A stretch of DNA of 64,000 nucleotides, from assembly GCA_015179025.1 (NCBI GenBank), contig WHUX01000014.1, positions 124,001 through 188,000 of the forward strand. Reading direction: 5' to 3'. The DNA is from Terfezia claveryi (Eukaryota; Ascomycota; Pezizomycetes; Pezizales; Pezizaceae). This document shows, piece by piece, positions 33,418 through 45,720 of this stretch. Each line of letters opens with the position of its first letter. Position 1 is the first letter of the stretch. The notes under the pieces are model-generated. The model was not told the DNA's origin. It made no database searches and saw only the letters and a program-made list of their open reading frames with translations. Position numbers and translations under genes: made by a program.

Positions 33418-34788
33418 AGGAGCATACCCGCGCCCATCCCAGCACACTACGCAGCATACTCAAATTATCGCGCGCATAGCATAGCATACGCAGCATACCC
33501 AGCATATCCTACCCGGCATACTCTACACACTCCTTTTCCTCTACGCGATGTGATATCTCTCAGTGCTCCTGTAGTAGACTTGTGCTTCAGGGGTCCGCTA
33601 AATCTGTTCACGCTCCTATGCTTTACATTACGCGCTCCTATAGCTATACCAGTACCTAGACTTCATGCGCTTCCCTAGACCTGTTCCTATAGCTAATATA
33701 CCATGTATAATTGCTCCCTTACTCTATCCACTCCTATGCCTAGGGAGGCATGCTTTAATTTACATGCTGCTATAGTTATCCGTTGGTTTGATACGCTTTA
33801 TAGTTACAATCCTGGTTCAGGGTAACTGGTGTTTCCCTATTTCATGCGGCTGCTCCTATGGCATTTGGTATCTTTAATTATGATGTCTAAACTACTGTAA
33901 TTTATTATTTTCGTATAGTTTGTGGGTGCAAGGTGTCAGATTAAACCTATGCACAGTGTTGAATGAACTTCATAGTGAGATATTACCATAATACCATACT
34001 CCGCGAATAAAAATCACTAGAAGTACAAGTTGTGTTAATACTAACACAGAGAGCACATACATGATAATTAGCCGAAAGAGAAAGTATTTAGAAGAATCAT
34101 CTCTAGAAGAGGGTTAGTGCAACCAGACTAGTACAGAGTATATTCTACTATAATAGGCAATCTATCGCGGGGAACACAACTACCTACCGGCAGCGCATGC
34201 CTGGTCATAAGCCAAGAGCCACAGACCTGAGCGAAGATTACCCTGAAGCGCGATTGTAGCTACGGAACCGCATCAAACCAACGGATAGCTATAGCAGCAC
34301 GTAATTTAAAGCATGCCTCCCTAGGTATAGGAGTGTATAGAGTAAGAGAACAATCATACATGGTATATTAGCTATAGAAACAGGTCTAGGGAAGCGCATG
34401 AAGTCTAGGTACTGGTATAGCTATAGGAGTGCGTAATGTAAAGCATAGGAACGTGAACAGATGTAGCGGACCCCCCCCGAAGCACCAGTCTACAGGAGCA
34501 CTGAGAGATATCACATCGCGTAGAGAAAAAGGGGCGTGTAGGGTAGGGTATGCCGGGTATGCTGCGTATGCTATGCGCGCGATGTGCTGGGTAATTTGAT
34601 TATGCTGTGTAGTGTGCTGGGGCGGGTATGCTGGTGCCGGTTATACAGGTTATGCTGGCTATCAGGGTTGCTGGGTATGCTGTAGGGTATGTTGGACGCA
34701 TGTTAGTCTGGCATAAAAAAGGAGCTTTTGCATATAGTCATGCCAAGCAGCGAGGGTGTTGGGTCTAGTAGAAGAGTGGAACTCTGTA

Positions 34789-34804
34789 TCGTCTGGTTGC
34801 ACTA
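34789..34804 (+). repeat. TAGTCTGG micro-element, 16 bp, with 9-bp flanking duplication
   Basis: TCGTCTGGTTGCACTA lies between AACTCTGTA at 34780-34788 and 34805-34813, within the right arm of FB-B copy 2. Confidence 0.65.
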
Positions 34805-34971
34805 AACTCTGTACGGAGTATAGTGTTGTATCTTAAATATGTTCCAAAGGGCATTTTGCTGTAGTCCGTGTTACCCGGAGGGCATTATTAAAGGTTTTCT
34901 CGTCTGTAAACTGACAAGGCTCCTTGCACTAGCCCTTACGAAAGTAGTTTTAGACCTACCGGTAAGTTCCG

Positions 34972-34986
34972 AGTGCAACCAGGCTT
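34972..34986 (-). repeat. Diverged TAGTCTGG micro-element, 15 bp, with 7-bp flanking repeat
   Basis: AGTGCAACCAGGCTT lies between AGTTCCG at 34965-34971 and 34987-34993. The family end is mutated (CCAGGCTT), consistent with an older copy. Confidence 0.45.
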
Positions 34987-36093
34987 AGTTCCGGCAACGG
35001 TTGGCCGCGGGAGGCAGGACTAGCGTAAGGTACTAGAGGGATTTAGCTAGCTTATCTTGTTATTGTTAGGTCTATCGTTACTAAGCAAATATATACCGCG
35101 GGAAAAGGTAGCGAAGAGGTTTACTGTAGCACCATCGAACCTTCATTGCCCTATGGCGGCAACCACAGCGACAGCAGCAGCGGTGCTTCGCCCATTTTGA
35201 TACGCAATACATTTAAGATATCTGCGCGAAAGGCAGACAAGCTTGACTTTGTCTTCATGTGAAAGTATGTTCGGATGCTTGATATCGATGATTGTAAAGT
35301 GGTAATTTGGGCTTGTTCGACAGTACTAGCTGTAACGGTGTAAGGAAGATTTTGATCAAAAGAAGCCATATCTCAAAATTTAATGTATTGTGATAACTAT
35401 ACAAGGCTGGGGAGTGAGTGGAAGATGGTAGTCTTGAGGTTTATGTAGACCTCAAGGTTAGGGCTTTTTTTTTAATTTACTAACAAATGGTTGCTATGGT
35501 AACCTCGGAAGTTGTCGGCTTACATGGCAACTTAGACTTCGACTACGTAGGTACCGGTACTTGTAACAGGCGTGCTTGCTACTACCCTGCTCCCAAGACC
35601 TCTGGCAGTGCAGGATAAAGCCATGTGCTTTCCGGTTTCCCGACCTATCTCACAAAATCTTCTAGGATATGTCTCAGATTCCCTTTCCCGGTCATGCATT
35701 GCGTGTAGTTTTCCTGTTCCACTTTAAGACCTCTCCATACCCCGTTCTACCACCTTCCTGCTCGCCTGTCTCTCCTATTCCATGCTGCTTGACTCTCAAT
35801 GATTTCGCCTTTGTATTCTACACCAAGGAGAGCGCCGACATGGAATAAAAAAGCCTTTGGGTTAAAATCCGTGAACTCTTAAAGATGAGATTGGGAAAAT
35901 ATTGTACTAGTGCTATTGCTACAAGTACTACCTACATTCCACGTGCTACATTCTTAGCCCGCTATAGCTAATGTTGCTGTCGCTGCCAATGATGTCGCAC
36001 TTAACATAACAATTAGAACTTGCAGCAGATAGTTTGCGAAATCCCTCTAAAAATACTTTGTAGCTGCATTATGTCGAGCCGCTACCCTGTCCC

Positions 36094-36109
36094 TGTGCCA
36101 ACCAGACTA
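36094..36109 (-). repeat. TAGTCTGG micro-element, 16 bp, with 8-bp flanking duplication
   Basis: TGTGCCAACCAGACTA lies between CCTGTCCC at 36086-36093 and 36110-36117. Confidence 0.65.
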
Positions 36110-36755
36110 CCTGTCCCCAGCAATCTCTCCATCCCAGACGGTCGCTACCACTGCAAACCATCCCCCGCCTACTCCTCCCATCTCTAGCTTACTGCCATCG
36201 GTGTAGAAAAACGGGCAACCATATTGATTCTCAATATCATCAATCCTCTTTTGACGATTTCTCATCCAACCGGAGGGTCAACGACTGGGGTTTCTAATAA
36301 GTCCTGACGGCATCGTCCCCCTAGACTGAGCTCACCCTGCCTCTGCCTCAAAATATCTCCTCCGTATTTGGTACAACCTCCCCCTCTTGGTATTATTGTC
36401 TCCGAGGAGGGTCTCCCCAATCGCCAATGGATCCCTCATCATCTTGATCGGCAGCCTCGCTTGTGCGGCTTCAATAGCTAGGCGTGGTGGTTCCACTCCT
36501 GCAATCTGGCTGACCAACTCCCTTCTCGCTCCTCTTGTCGCTCCGGTGCATTTTCGCAGAGCCTGGTATTATTGTTGAACGAATGGATATCCGGTGGTGT
36601 CACAGGCCCTGTCATTGGTCAGGCACAACTTCAATTGTCCAGGGTGATTGTCTCACAAGACCTACGTCGTTGTTTTATGAGCGAAACTAAATATAATTAC
36701 CCGTATCTTTAGTAATTGAACGACCCAAGTCATGCAAGGTACGATACCGATATGC

Positions 36756-36896
36756 CTACTCGTTACCACGATGAATTGTTTGCACGCTGCATGCAAGCTG
36801 CACACCTGGCTGGATTGGGGTATGGAGTTCAAGTGGCCTATGGGATTTAGTAATTCAATTCATCAGCGTGCAACAATTCATCGTGGTAACGAGTAG
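36756..36896. mobile_element. MITE-like hairpin element, 141 bp
   Basis: CTACTCGTTACCACGATGAA at 36756 and its continuation TTGTTTGCACGCTG are matched inverted at about 36864-36896, with one T inserted. The inverted repeats are about 33 bp. A flanking duplication is not clear. Confidence 0.65.
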
Positions 36897-37567
36897 CTAA
36901 CAATTATTGCACATATGAATACAGAATGCAAGGCCCTCAAAGAGCAACAGCCTGTTTGCGTTGGAAAGCGGCTGCACTGGGGCAATGAGATCATGGCCAG
37001 CGTCGGCCCGCTGTGCATCACTTGGCTCCTACCCGTTGGGAATTGAACTGTCGCTTTGAGCCAACGCTGGCTTATCCGGCAACTTGAATCGACTTACTGT
37101 ACAGAGCTCTCCAAGGCATAAGTAGCCAGTAGTGGCTAGGAGGTATCTATCCGTGAGGTGGTGTGGCCTGACTTCTTAATTTCTACCCCCTTTTGACAGA
37201 GGATCAGGAAAATTTTCAGTACCGGTATCTCCAGTAATTTTATTTGCACAGCTCAGTTCAGCCTGACTACTCTCGCAAAGGAAATTTGCAGACAAAATCA
37301 TATGCTTCTACGCGATTGACTCGGTCTGTTAGTACGGATTAGCGTTGTACGGACCCGGATTCCTTCAATTGCTAGGCTCGTGTGCAGCCTATCGTGGTGC
37401 TGTAACTGTATGCCTTCATGACCTCGCTTTTTTATAACTAGCCCAGATACCCAGTTGCGCTGTGACTTAGGAGTATCAAACATTGTCCAAAATTCGATGC
37501 ACCGAAGTCCATTGCTCATTCATAATTGAGTTTGCCAGTTGATTCTTTCTTGTTTTCAGGTTCCATA

Positions 37568-39049
37568 ATGCCATATCTTATTCACCAGGCCGTCCAGGAG
37601 AGCCGGGAGTATGCACTTAAAGGCAATGTTGGAAGCTCCCAAATGGCAGTTGGTAAGTCTCAGGCTCGAGACTCTAGGATTTGACTTAACGCTTACGCTT
37701 ACTTGTACAAAGACGTTGAAGCACAGCATAGATTATTCTTGTCCAGCCAAGGGAAAGATGGGATAGGTTCTATAACGCCGTTGGTGGGGTTCTTCTCATC
37801 GAGCCAGCTCGAGGAGGGCCTCATGCATGCTGCCCCAGCACATGAGGATTGCCTTGAACTGCCATCAGAGAGAGTATCCGATTGTGATAACCAGGTTGAG
37901 GGATCATTAGCAAATATAAGCTTGGCGGATATGCCAACGTTTTTACCACCGGAAATTCAGTTTCAAATCATCAACCACTTCTTCGAGGCCCCTAAAAATA
38001 CCAGATGCGGTTTCTGTCGTTTATTCGCACTCTCTACAGCCTGCAAGGTCAGCAGGTTATGGTTTCACTACACTGTGGAGAAGCTGTACTCTACCATACA
38101 TCTTGATATATCGACACCATGCCAGAAGCATTACCAATTGTCGTCAAAGCATGTCCAGATGGCAAAGAGGATTCCACAACTTGTCCGTACTCTTGAGTCT
38201 CAGCCCAGGTTGGCAGGCTTAGTTAAACGGATTCAATTCCCGAGTGGATTTGTGTGTGGTGCTCCTGGGGCACTGTCCCATTGGGTTACATGCGAGTTGG
38301 AGAAGAGGTTGTTACCTGCATTGGTCAGGGCGTGCGGAAAGCTTGAAGCTGTAGAAGGTCTCGAGGATATCCTTAGCCAACTGTTCAATGGAGAGCATTA
38401 TTGTTACATCGATGGTGATGGTGAGGAGGAACATGGATACTTGGCACAGGCTCTATTTGAAAAAAGGACCATGAAGGAATGGACATGGGGGCGTGGATTT
38501 ATTCGAAAACTTGGTAATAGAGTTTCCGGGAAGTTTCAAACCTTCGCCGACTGCCACAAGAATTGGAGCAACCTCGAATACTTGAGAATTATCGGACTTT
38601 CTGGCATGACACCACCTCTTATAATTAGTGCCTGTGAGCAACTACCAGCTCTCAAAAAGCTAGCCATTGGATTCGGAAATACTCTACCAGGGGAGGCTTC
38701 TCGGAACCAATTCACATCAACTTTGCTCAATAACCTTCCGGGGAGACTCAAGAAGGTAACCTTTGTGGATAAGACTACAAATGTGTCTATGGAAACGATC
38801 ATGGATTGGGTGGACGGCATAATTAGTATCAGGGTCTCTGGGGACTACGAGTGTGTACGTGAAATCGGAGACACATTAACAGAGCAATCATCAACTCAAC
38901 GTTCTTCAGCAATGGAGGTGTCTTTCGAGACCGATGTGGTCAGTTACGACAATTTTTGGGAAATGTACTCCCGTCGACCGCATTCACGGTATTCCTGCGT
39001 ACAAGTCGACAACTCAGCTACAATTATGAGAATCAATATCTGCTTCTGA
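37568..39049 (+). CDS. F-box-like fungal protein, function unknown
   Basis: Exon 1 (37568-37652, MPYLIHQAVQESREYALKGN) joins exon 2 at 37713 over a 60-nt intron with a CTTAAC branch-like site; the product is about 473 residues. Residues 100-150 (FLPPEIQFQIINHFFEAP, then CRLFALSTACKVSRLWFHY) fit a degenerate F-box, which would bind Skp1 in an SCF ubiquitin ligase. The remaining ~320 residues have leucine-spaced helices without clear repeats (LRIIGLSGMTPPLIISACEQ). The frame is intact, although the gene stands alone in the repeat-rich compartment. Substrate unknown. A poly-T run follows the stop. Confidence 0.7.
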
Positions 39050-39483
39050 ATTAAAACAATTTTTTTTTTTTTCGTTTCCCATTTTTTTCCCCTTTATATG
39101 GCTTAGGGATTGATCATATGGGCTTTGGAAGGTTGGCGCTTGCTCGGTTTAAGGCAGATTTCCGGATTTTCAGCATTGTTTGCATTCGTCCTTTCCTCGG
39201 TGATAGATACCCTACTAGCGAGTTGCTATTTGCTATATTTGCTGTATTTGCTATCAAGTTTACTGGCAACGTACAGCGGATTTACAGGTTTCTCTCAATG
39301 TTAAATTAGAGTGGAGGACTTCTTGATAGGGAGGGGTTGGTTTGGTACGAGGCTAGATATTGATTAGATTTTTGGGGGGGAAATCACGTGCTCAGGAATG
39401 TCATATTAATAATTATAAATCTGGCATGAGACTACAAGATTAGAAATAATTGATTGAAACTACATATAGGTAGTACATTCAAA

Positions 39484-40011
39484 CCTTGCTATAGTATACC
39501 GGACGACCAAAATCCATTTTTGTCCGATATAAAATAATACAAGGGTACGTGGCACAAGACAAAAGTTACTAAAGAAGGAAAATTGTTCAACTTCGGTGTG
39601 TTTGAACATTTAGCTCAAGATTCATCAGCCAACATGTTGAGTGCAGGAAGACAAAATCATCGAGCTCTCACCATATTAGAGAAGCACCAGATCTGTAAGA
39701 AGCGACAAGATCCCAAGCATGCGAAGGAGAAATTGAGTGAATTTGGAAAACATTTCTTAGACTCCATCTATGTTGGTAAAGATACTAATATATCCAACGT
39801 TGTCACAGTGATAGTATGAAATGGCTTGAAGTTGATCTTACAGCAGGTGATTTATGGAAGAAAAAGCAGTGAACATTTCAATACCCTGGTTCTAGAGCAG
39901 TATCTACTAAGGATTCCGTTATAGCAAGGGCAAAATATATGTAGATAGATAGTAACTTCTCTGCATTCCGCTGTCCGGTCCGGTATAAGCAAAATTTCGT
40001 TATAGCAAGGT
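39484..40011 (+). mobile_element. Truncated pogo/Fot-like DNA element with CENP-B-type HTH fragment
   Basis: ACCTTGCTATA at the left is matched by TATAGCAAGGT at the right, with nearby TATACCGGAC / GTCCGGTATA blocks in inverted order. Inside, a 78-codon frame at 39583-39819 contains RALTILEKHQICKKRQ, resembling the N-terminal helix-turn-helix of pogo/Tigger transposases. The DDE domain is absent. Similar GGTATAGCAAGG remnants occur near 42495. Confidence 0.55.
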
Positions 40012-40139
40012 GATTTAGGTGAAAAGTGCTTAGTTTGGTGGCAGGGCTCAAGAGTAGGTACGGTGAATAAAGGCGGTTTCTAATTGCAGAGTGCACTAAC
40101 GCTAATTATATGTAAATCCGGTGATTGAACAGGGATCTC

Positions 40140-40440
40140 CGCATGGTATCTTCCATACTGTCCGCTATTGTATATTCAACCTCTTCATCAGAATCCAACG
40201 TATCTTCCATTTGCCATGGCCCAACTGTTACATCTGGTAAGCCACGAATATAAAGCTTTCCATCTTCAGTCCCATCAGGAGATATTGAGATACCTGCCTA
40301 CTTGAAAGACTTAATAATACTTTCTTTCTTTTCTGTATGTAACCAAAGCCATGCTTTTCCAACTACATTTGTTGTAAGAATACAATAACCAACACTTCAG
40401 CAGTTTCTTCTAACTTTTCTTCCAGGGCTTGTAGCTGTAG
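40140..40440 (-). pseudogene. Possible transposase C-terminal remnant
   Basis: Minus-strand pieces read ISISPDGTEDGKLYIRGLPD and an acidic DTLDSDEEVEYTIADSMEDT, with stops and frame changes between helices containing QALEEKLEE. It resembles C-terminal tails of fungal DDE transposases and lies beside the pogo fragment, but the match is by eye only. Confidence 0.3.
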
Positions 40441-40709
40441 ATGCCAACATTATTATTGTTGAAGGATTGAACATTAATCCTATCAAGTACATACCTACCA
40501 GTATCTTTTTCCCCTATCTACATACAGGTATCATATCGGAAGGGTCTCAAGCAGAACACGCTAATAATTTTACTATCTTATAAAGGAAAAGCAGCAGCAT
40601 AGATATCTAGCTGTTTTAGAATGCAGAAAAGGGGCTCGTCATGACGAGGCATACCATATCACCGCTATACAATATCACCGCTATACAATATCACCGTCAA
40701 CAAATCAAA

Positions 40710-41153
40710 ATGTCTACTGAAGCCATGATGCCAATCTCTGCTGATGCTCTCCACTACCGCACTATATTGTTCGAGCTCAGCAAACCAGTTACAATACCCC
40801 CCCAAATATTTGACGAGATATGGCCAAGAGCTGCTGCAAGCTTATGGTACAGTACGTGTTCAGAAATATGAGTACAGACTTCGAAAAAGCAAGAAGTCAA
40901 GCGTAGCTCAAGTTGCGGATACCGATGGTAAGGTTATTAAACGCCGGCAAAGCAGTATTCGAAATGCCAACCTTTGCAATGTCCGAATTAAGGTCTTGCA
41001 TCTAGTTGATGGCACAGCTGTTACCATTGAGCGCTTAGATGAACATACCCATACTCATGATATTGAGGAGAGCTTCCAGATAAAAAAACCAAGTATATTA
41101 GTAGGATATATCAAGTCTGAAGCAGCCAAAAATTACTCTGCTTCTCAGATTTA
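40710..41153 (+). pseudogene. MULE transposase N-terminal fragment, copy 1
   Basis: Begins MSTEAMMPISADALHYRTIL. It needs a frame change near 40800-40850 to reach YEYRLRKSKKSS, IKRRQSSIRNANLCNVRIKV and the HTHDIEESFQIKK block typical of the FAR1/WRKY-GCM1 DNA-binding N-terminus of Mutator-like transposases. It ends where the inverted segment begins. No DDE catalytic domain. Confidence 0.6.
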
Positions 41154-41650
41154 GGAAGGGTCTCAAGCAGAACACGCTAATAATTTTACTATCTTATAAA
41201 GGAAAAGCAGCAGCATAGATATCTAGCTGTTTTAGAATGCAGAAAAGGGGCTCGTCATGACGAGGCATACCATATCACCGCTATACAATATCACTGCTAT
41301 ACAATATCACCGTCAACAAATCAAAATGTCATATCTTTTCTATATAACGAATTCATTAGCTATATTATACCTCATTAATGAAGAGTCATACAAACGTTTT
41401 CAAAGATGAGCCACCAAGCTCTTTCAGCCGCTCAGCGCCTTCATGTGTACCAGCACTATGGATAGCATGGTAAATCTGGGAAGGGTCTCAAGCAGAACAC
41501 GCTAATAATTTTACTATCTTATAAAGGAAAAGCAGCAGCATAGATATCTAGCTGTTTTAGAATGCAGAAAAGGGGCTCGTCATGACGAGGCATACCATAT
41601 CACCGCTATACAATATCACCGCTATACAATATCACCGTCAACAAATCAAA

Positions 41651-42179
41651 ATGTCTACTGAAGCCATGATGCCAATCTCTGCTGATGCTCTCCACTACCG
41701 CACTATATTGTTCGAGCTCAGCAAACCAGTTACAATACCCCCCCAAATATTTGACGAGATATGGCCAAGAGCTGCTGCAAGCTTATGGTACAGTACGTGT
41801 TCAGAAATATGAGTGCAGACTTCGAAAAAGCAAGAAGTCAAGCGTAGCTCAAGTTGCGGATACCGATGGTAAGGTTATTAAACGCCGGCAAAGCAGTATT
41901 CGAAATGCCAACCTTTGCAATGTCCGAATTAAGGTCTTGCATCTAGTTGATGGCACAGCTGTTACCATTGAGCGCTTAGATGAACATACCCATACTCATG
42001 ATATTGAGGAGAGCTTCCAGATAAAAAAACCAAGTATATTAGTAGGATATATCAAGTCTGAAGCAGCCAAAAATTACTCTGCTTCTCAGATTTACCATGC
42101 TATCCATAGTGCTGGTACACATGAAGGCGCTGAGCGGCTGAAAGAGCTTGGTGGCTCATCTTTGAAAACGTTTGTATGA
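41651..42179 (+). pseudogene. MULE transposase N-terminal fragment, copy 2
   Basis: Same sequence as copy 1 with rare differences (for example TATGAGTAC versus TATGAGTGC, giving Y to C). It runs on about 25 residues further (YHAIHSAGTHEGAERLKELG) to a stop at 42179. The catalytic core is missing, so the element is non-autonomous. Confidence 0.6.
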
Positions 42180-44091
42180 CTCTTCATTAATGAGGTATAA
42201 TATAGCTAATGAATTCGTTATATAGAAAAGATATGACATTTTGATTTGTTGACGGTGATATTGTATAGCGGTGATATTGTATAGCGGTGATATGGTATGC
42301 CTCGTCATGACGAGCCCCTTTTCTGCATTCTAAAACAGCTAGATATCTATGCTGCTGCTTTTCCTTTATAAGATAGTAAAATTATTAGCGTGTTCTGCTT
42401 GAGACCCTTCCATCATATCGACGTTGTTGCCACAAGTTGTGCATGTGGCTGCAGATGTCTTAGAAACCGACATGGGCCTTTATTCACCAGTTTTCCCGGT
42501 ATTCTGGTATAGCAAGGATTCCGATACAACGATAGCATGTATTAAAACCAGACTAAGGTAGTACAGGGCATACTTGATACCGTAGACTCTCGCGAATTGC
42601 AACAATACCGTAGAGACTCGGGTTATTCAGTATACAGTACGTATGCAATGTGAACGACATATGCGGGTTTCAGGATCTCACGAGACATGCCCGTGCTCAC
42701 TGTTATGTGAACATCTGAGGTTAAAATGTACTGTAATTATCCATACCTAATGCTATCAAGGAAACATCTACAAGTGCTGTTCGGAAATATAGCTGCAAAT
42801 GCCCAGGTGGTTTCTGGAGGCAGACGTCCAAAACTACAACTCGGTATGGGCATAAACCAAAGCCACTAACTCAGAGAGTGTTCCAAGTATCATTGTGCTC
42901 AGATATCAACTTTACTGCATAAGCTTGACCTATGTCTGTAAACTGACAAGGATCGTTATACACAACCAGACTAGCGGTACTTAGTATCACTTACTGCGTA
43001 ACGATCAACAACCACGTGACGATCGACACGGGCTCCCCTGCCACATGCAGTAACATTCTAATATCTCCATCAATATATCCAATATGAATGTAGTAAGAAC
43101 AATGATTATAGGATAAAAACACTCGAAAAACCCAAATTTAACATCTCCAACCCGCTCCAATCTACCCTGAACCTTCTATAGCACCTAAACCCTTAATAGG
43201 CCCTATGACCACCCCTCTAGCATAACCACCCACCCCACACCCCCCACGCCACCCACAACAGCTACTCTAGCAGCCATAGGTTCTCCAGAGGTCTACTCTG
43301 TAAGCCATATTAGTATAGACTCAAGCTGCTCACTGTATATAGAACTAGACGCACTGCAAACTGTATTCTCTATATAACCTATATAACTTTTGCAAGCTAG
43401 CCTCCTCGGTATCGAATTTCAGCTTTTTTGAGCGATTCAATCAAGCTATATTTATGGTACTGCAATCTTAATATCTTAGGGTGTCCTTCTATGCAGTTTC
43501 TTAAGCCCAGTATGTTCTGTAGCCCCTGTATTATGCAAATCTTTGACCAAGCTCCATATATCTCAGTATGCAATCTACTCGGCCTCAAGGGTTATAGCAA
43601 TCATAATACTAAGTCGCTCGCATTCAATACAGGCTTAGTCGAGACTTTTAAAGGCCCTTGATCTGCTTCTATGACTGGGGCTTCACCTTTATGCCATTGT
43701 TAAGTATTTTGAGGGTTTGGGTACATTTTACAACCTCCGCCAGATAGCTTAATATTTTAGAGGAACTTGTGATCTGTGTGGGATTGCTTGTGAATAGGAG
43801 GACGCAGGAGTATTCACAACAACTTGAAGGAAGGCTAAGAGGTCTTAACCTAGTTGAGAGAAGTTAAGGGTAACTGAGATGCGTTGGGTGGAGGGGGGTC
43901 TGAGTACTACTATAGCCTGAAGTACCAGTACTACAGACTTGCACCAGCAGCGCAGCAGGGCCAGTACTGAATACAAGAATGTGGTGAAGGCGTCTACCTT
44001 GCGCTTTGGTGAATATAGTGCAATTGAAGCTCGAAATTGATAAGCTTCAATCCTAGAGCTGGTATAATGTACATCAGAAAGATTTTAGCTT

Positions 44092-44120
44092 GCGTTGTGT
44101 GCACGCCGTGCACACAACGC
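44092..44120. repeat. 29-bp near-perfect palindrome inside FB-C
   Basis: GCGTTGTGTGCACG, a single C, then CGTGCACACAACGC: 14-bp arms without mismatch. It lies just before a run of short open DNA in the element's centre. Confidence 0.9.
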
Positions 44121-44534
44121 CAATTTGCAAAACTCCGCGTTACAACAAGATCTCTCTCACATAACGCACTTCCTACAACGCTGATACTTACAATTCAATC
44201 TCGTCTCGCTCGCACTCTCACAATATGCAATCGGACGTTGTGTGCCCCATTCCTAACGTCTTCCTCTTCACACATCCGCTTCTAACACTCTTTCACCCAA
44301 CTCAACATTATGATTGCGAGCCTATTACTTGTGACCTTCAGAAGGCAGACTAGTCCCTCCTCACGTTGTGATTGCAAGCTCATTACCTGTAACCATCTGA
44401 AGGCACAATACCCCCTCCTCCCTGTTGTCATGGACACTGCACTTTTTTACTCTCGCACCTGCATTTTATGCATTTCCAAAAAGGTCTTGATTCTCATGAT
44501 AATATCTAAATCTAGCTAAATAAACAACTATGAT

Positions 44535-45225
44535 CGCACCCCTAAAATCACCGTGCAAATAGCCCATATATCCGACCGTGCAAATAGCCCTAGAAATCAG
44601 CGTGCAAATAGCTCATATATCTGCGTGCAAATAGCTCATATATCTGCGTGCAAATAGCCCTGGAAGTCAGCGTCCAAATAGCCTAGAAGTCAGCGTCCAA
44701 ATAGCCCTAGAAATCAGCGTGCAAATAGCCCATGTATCCGACCGTGCAAATCAGCCTGGAATCCACCGTGCAAATAGCCCATGTATCCGACCGTGCAAAT
44801 CAGCCTGGAATCCACCGTCCAAATCAGCCTGGAATCCACCGTCCTAATCAGCCTGGAATCCACCGCCCAAATCAGCCTAGAATCGAGCGAGCAAATCAGC
44901 CTAGAATCGAGCAAGCAAATCAGCCTAGAATTGAGCGAGCAAATCAGCCTAGAATTGAGCGAGCAAATCAACCTGGAATCGAGCAAGCAAATCAGCCTAG
45001 CATTGAGCGAGCAAATCAGCCTGGAATCGAGCGAGCAAATCAGCCTAGAATCGACCGACCAAATCAGCCTGGAATCGAGCGAGCAAATCAGCCTAGAATT
45101 GAGCGAGCAAATCAACCTGGAATCGAGCAAGCAAATCAGCCTAGAATTGAGCGACCAAATCAGCCTAGAATCGAGCGACCAAATCAGCCTAGAATTCAGC
45201 GCGCAAATGAGCAAGAAAATGAGCG
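44535..45225. repeat. 24-bp minisatellite inside FB-C
   Basis: Units of the form CAAATCAGCCTAGAATCGAG+CGAG repeat about 18 times from about 44800. They are preceded by related but shorter GTGCAAATAGCC(C)-type units from 44535. Because 24 is divisible by three, frames stay open on both strands (plus 44732-45313 reading NQPRIERA repeats; minus 44714-45385 reading SRLICSLD repeats). I regard these as repeat artefacts rather than genes, though a repetitive element protein cannot be excluded. Confidence 0.85.
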
Positions 45226-45379
45226 AGCACACAACCTCCGTACAATGGTGCAAATAAGCATAGAAATCAGTGTATACCGGTATTCTGAAGCAATGACAGG
45301 AAAAAAACTCTAAGTCCCAGGCGGCCACACTTTTGAAGTAGGGTACCCCCGCGCCCCCTATTCTCACGAGCCCCCTAAT

Positions 45380-45720
45380 GTCCAATCCAGTTCCTGCGGT
45401 CTCAGAACCAGTTGCTGCGGTCTCAGAACCAGTTCCTGCTGTCTCAAAACCAGTTCCCGCTGTCTGAGGACCAGCCCCCGCTGTCTAACAATCAGCTAAT
45501 AGCTGGTGTTGGAATTATCCCTGTGGCGTCGGGTTTGAGCTCCTCCAGGTATTGGCACCACCTAGTACGGTGGAGGAAATAGCTGCATGTGGTAAACATG
45601 AACATCGACTGGATTGTGTCAGTAAATAGACTGGATCCGGTCGGTAATAGACTGGATTGTAGTGGTCCGATAGTATTGTAGTGGTCCGATAGGATTGTAG
45701 TTGTCCGATAGAATTGTAGG
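45380..45720. repeat. Two further short tandem arrays inside FB-C
   Basis: First array: CCAGTTCCTGCGGTCTCAGA-type units of about 24 bp, five copies at 45385-45490. Second array: AGTGGTCCGATAGTATTGT-type units of about 21 bp, three to four copies at about 45655-45718, preceded by ACTGGATTGT repeats. Confidence 0.7.

Larger units (their letters stand above)
31389..34841. mobile_element. Long-inverted-repeat (foldback) element FB-B, copy 2, split by later insertions
   Basis: CATGTTTAAGATACAAC at the left end matches GTTGTATCTTAAATATG inverted at the right end. The left arm is 31389-31676 plus 33419-33830; the right arm is about 34250-34841. The left arm is interrupted by the copia derivative and a micro-element cluster. 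Matching landmarks include CATCGCGTAGAG and its complement (33541-33553, 34511-34527) and CATGCCTCCC near 34313. The centre matches FB-B copy 1. No transposase frame is seen. Confidence 0.7.
34842..37567. other. Gene-poor stretch with micro-elements and a MITE
   Basis: No gene recognised. It contains the micro-elements at 34972 and 36094, a hairpin element at 36756-36896 and the promoter of the F-box-like gene at the right end. Confidence 0.5.
40538..42411. mobile_element. Rearranged tandem Mutator-like (MULE) element
   Basis: Outer ends GGAAGGGTCTCAAGCAGAAC (40538) and its reverse complement ending at 42411 give a terminal repeat of about 175 bp. ATCATATC flanks both ends (40530-40537, 42412-42419), extendable to 9 bp with the next G. 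Inside are two copies of the left half (40538-41153 and 41479-42094), nearly identical. Between them lies a 325-bp segment (41154-41478) that is the exact-length inverted copy of the right end (42087-42411). The subterminal part carries a tandem ATATCACCGCTATACA motif. Confidence 0.75.

Noticed and set aside
44714..45385. Long open frames on both strands over the 24-bp minisatellite
   Set aside because: A 24-bp unit without stops keeps all copies open in a frame; the same region is open on both strands, so openness is not evidence of a gene.
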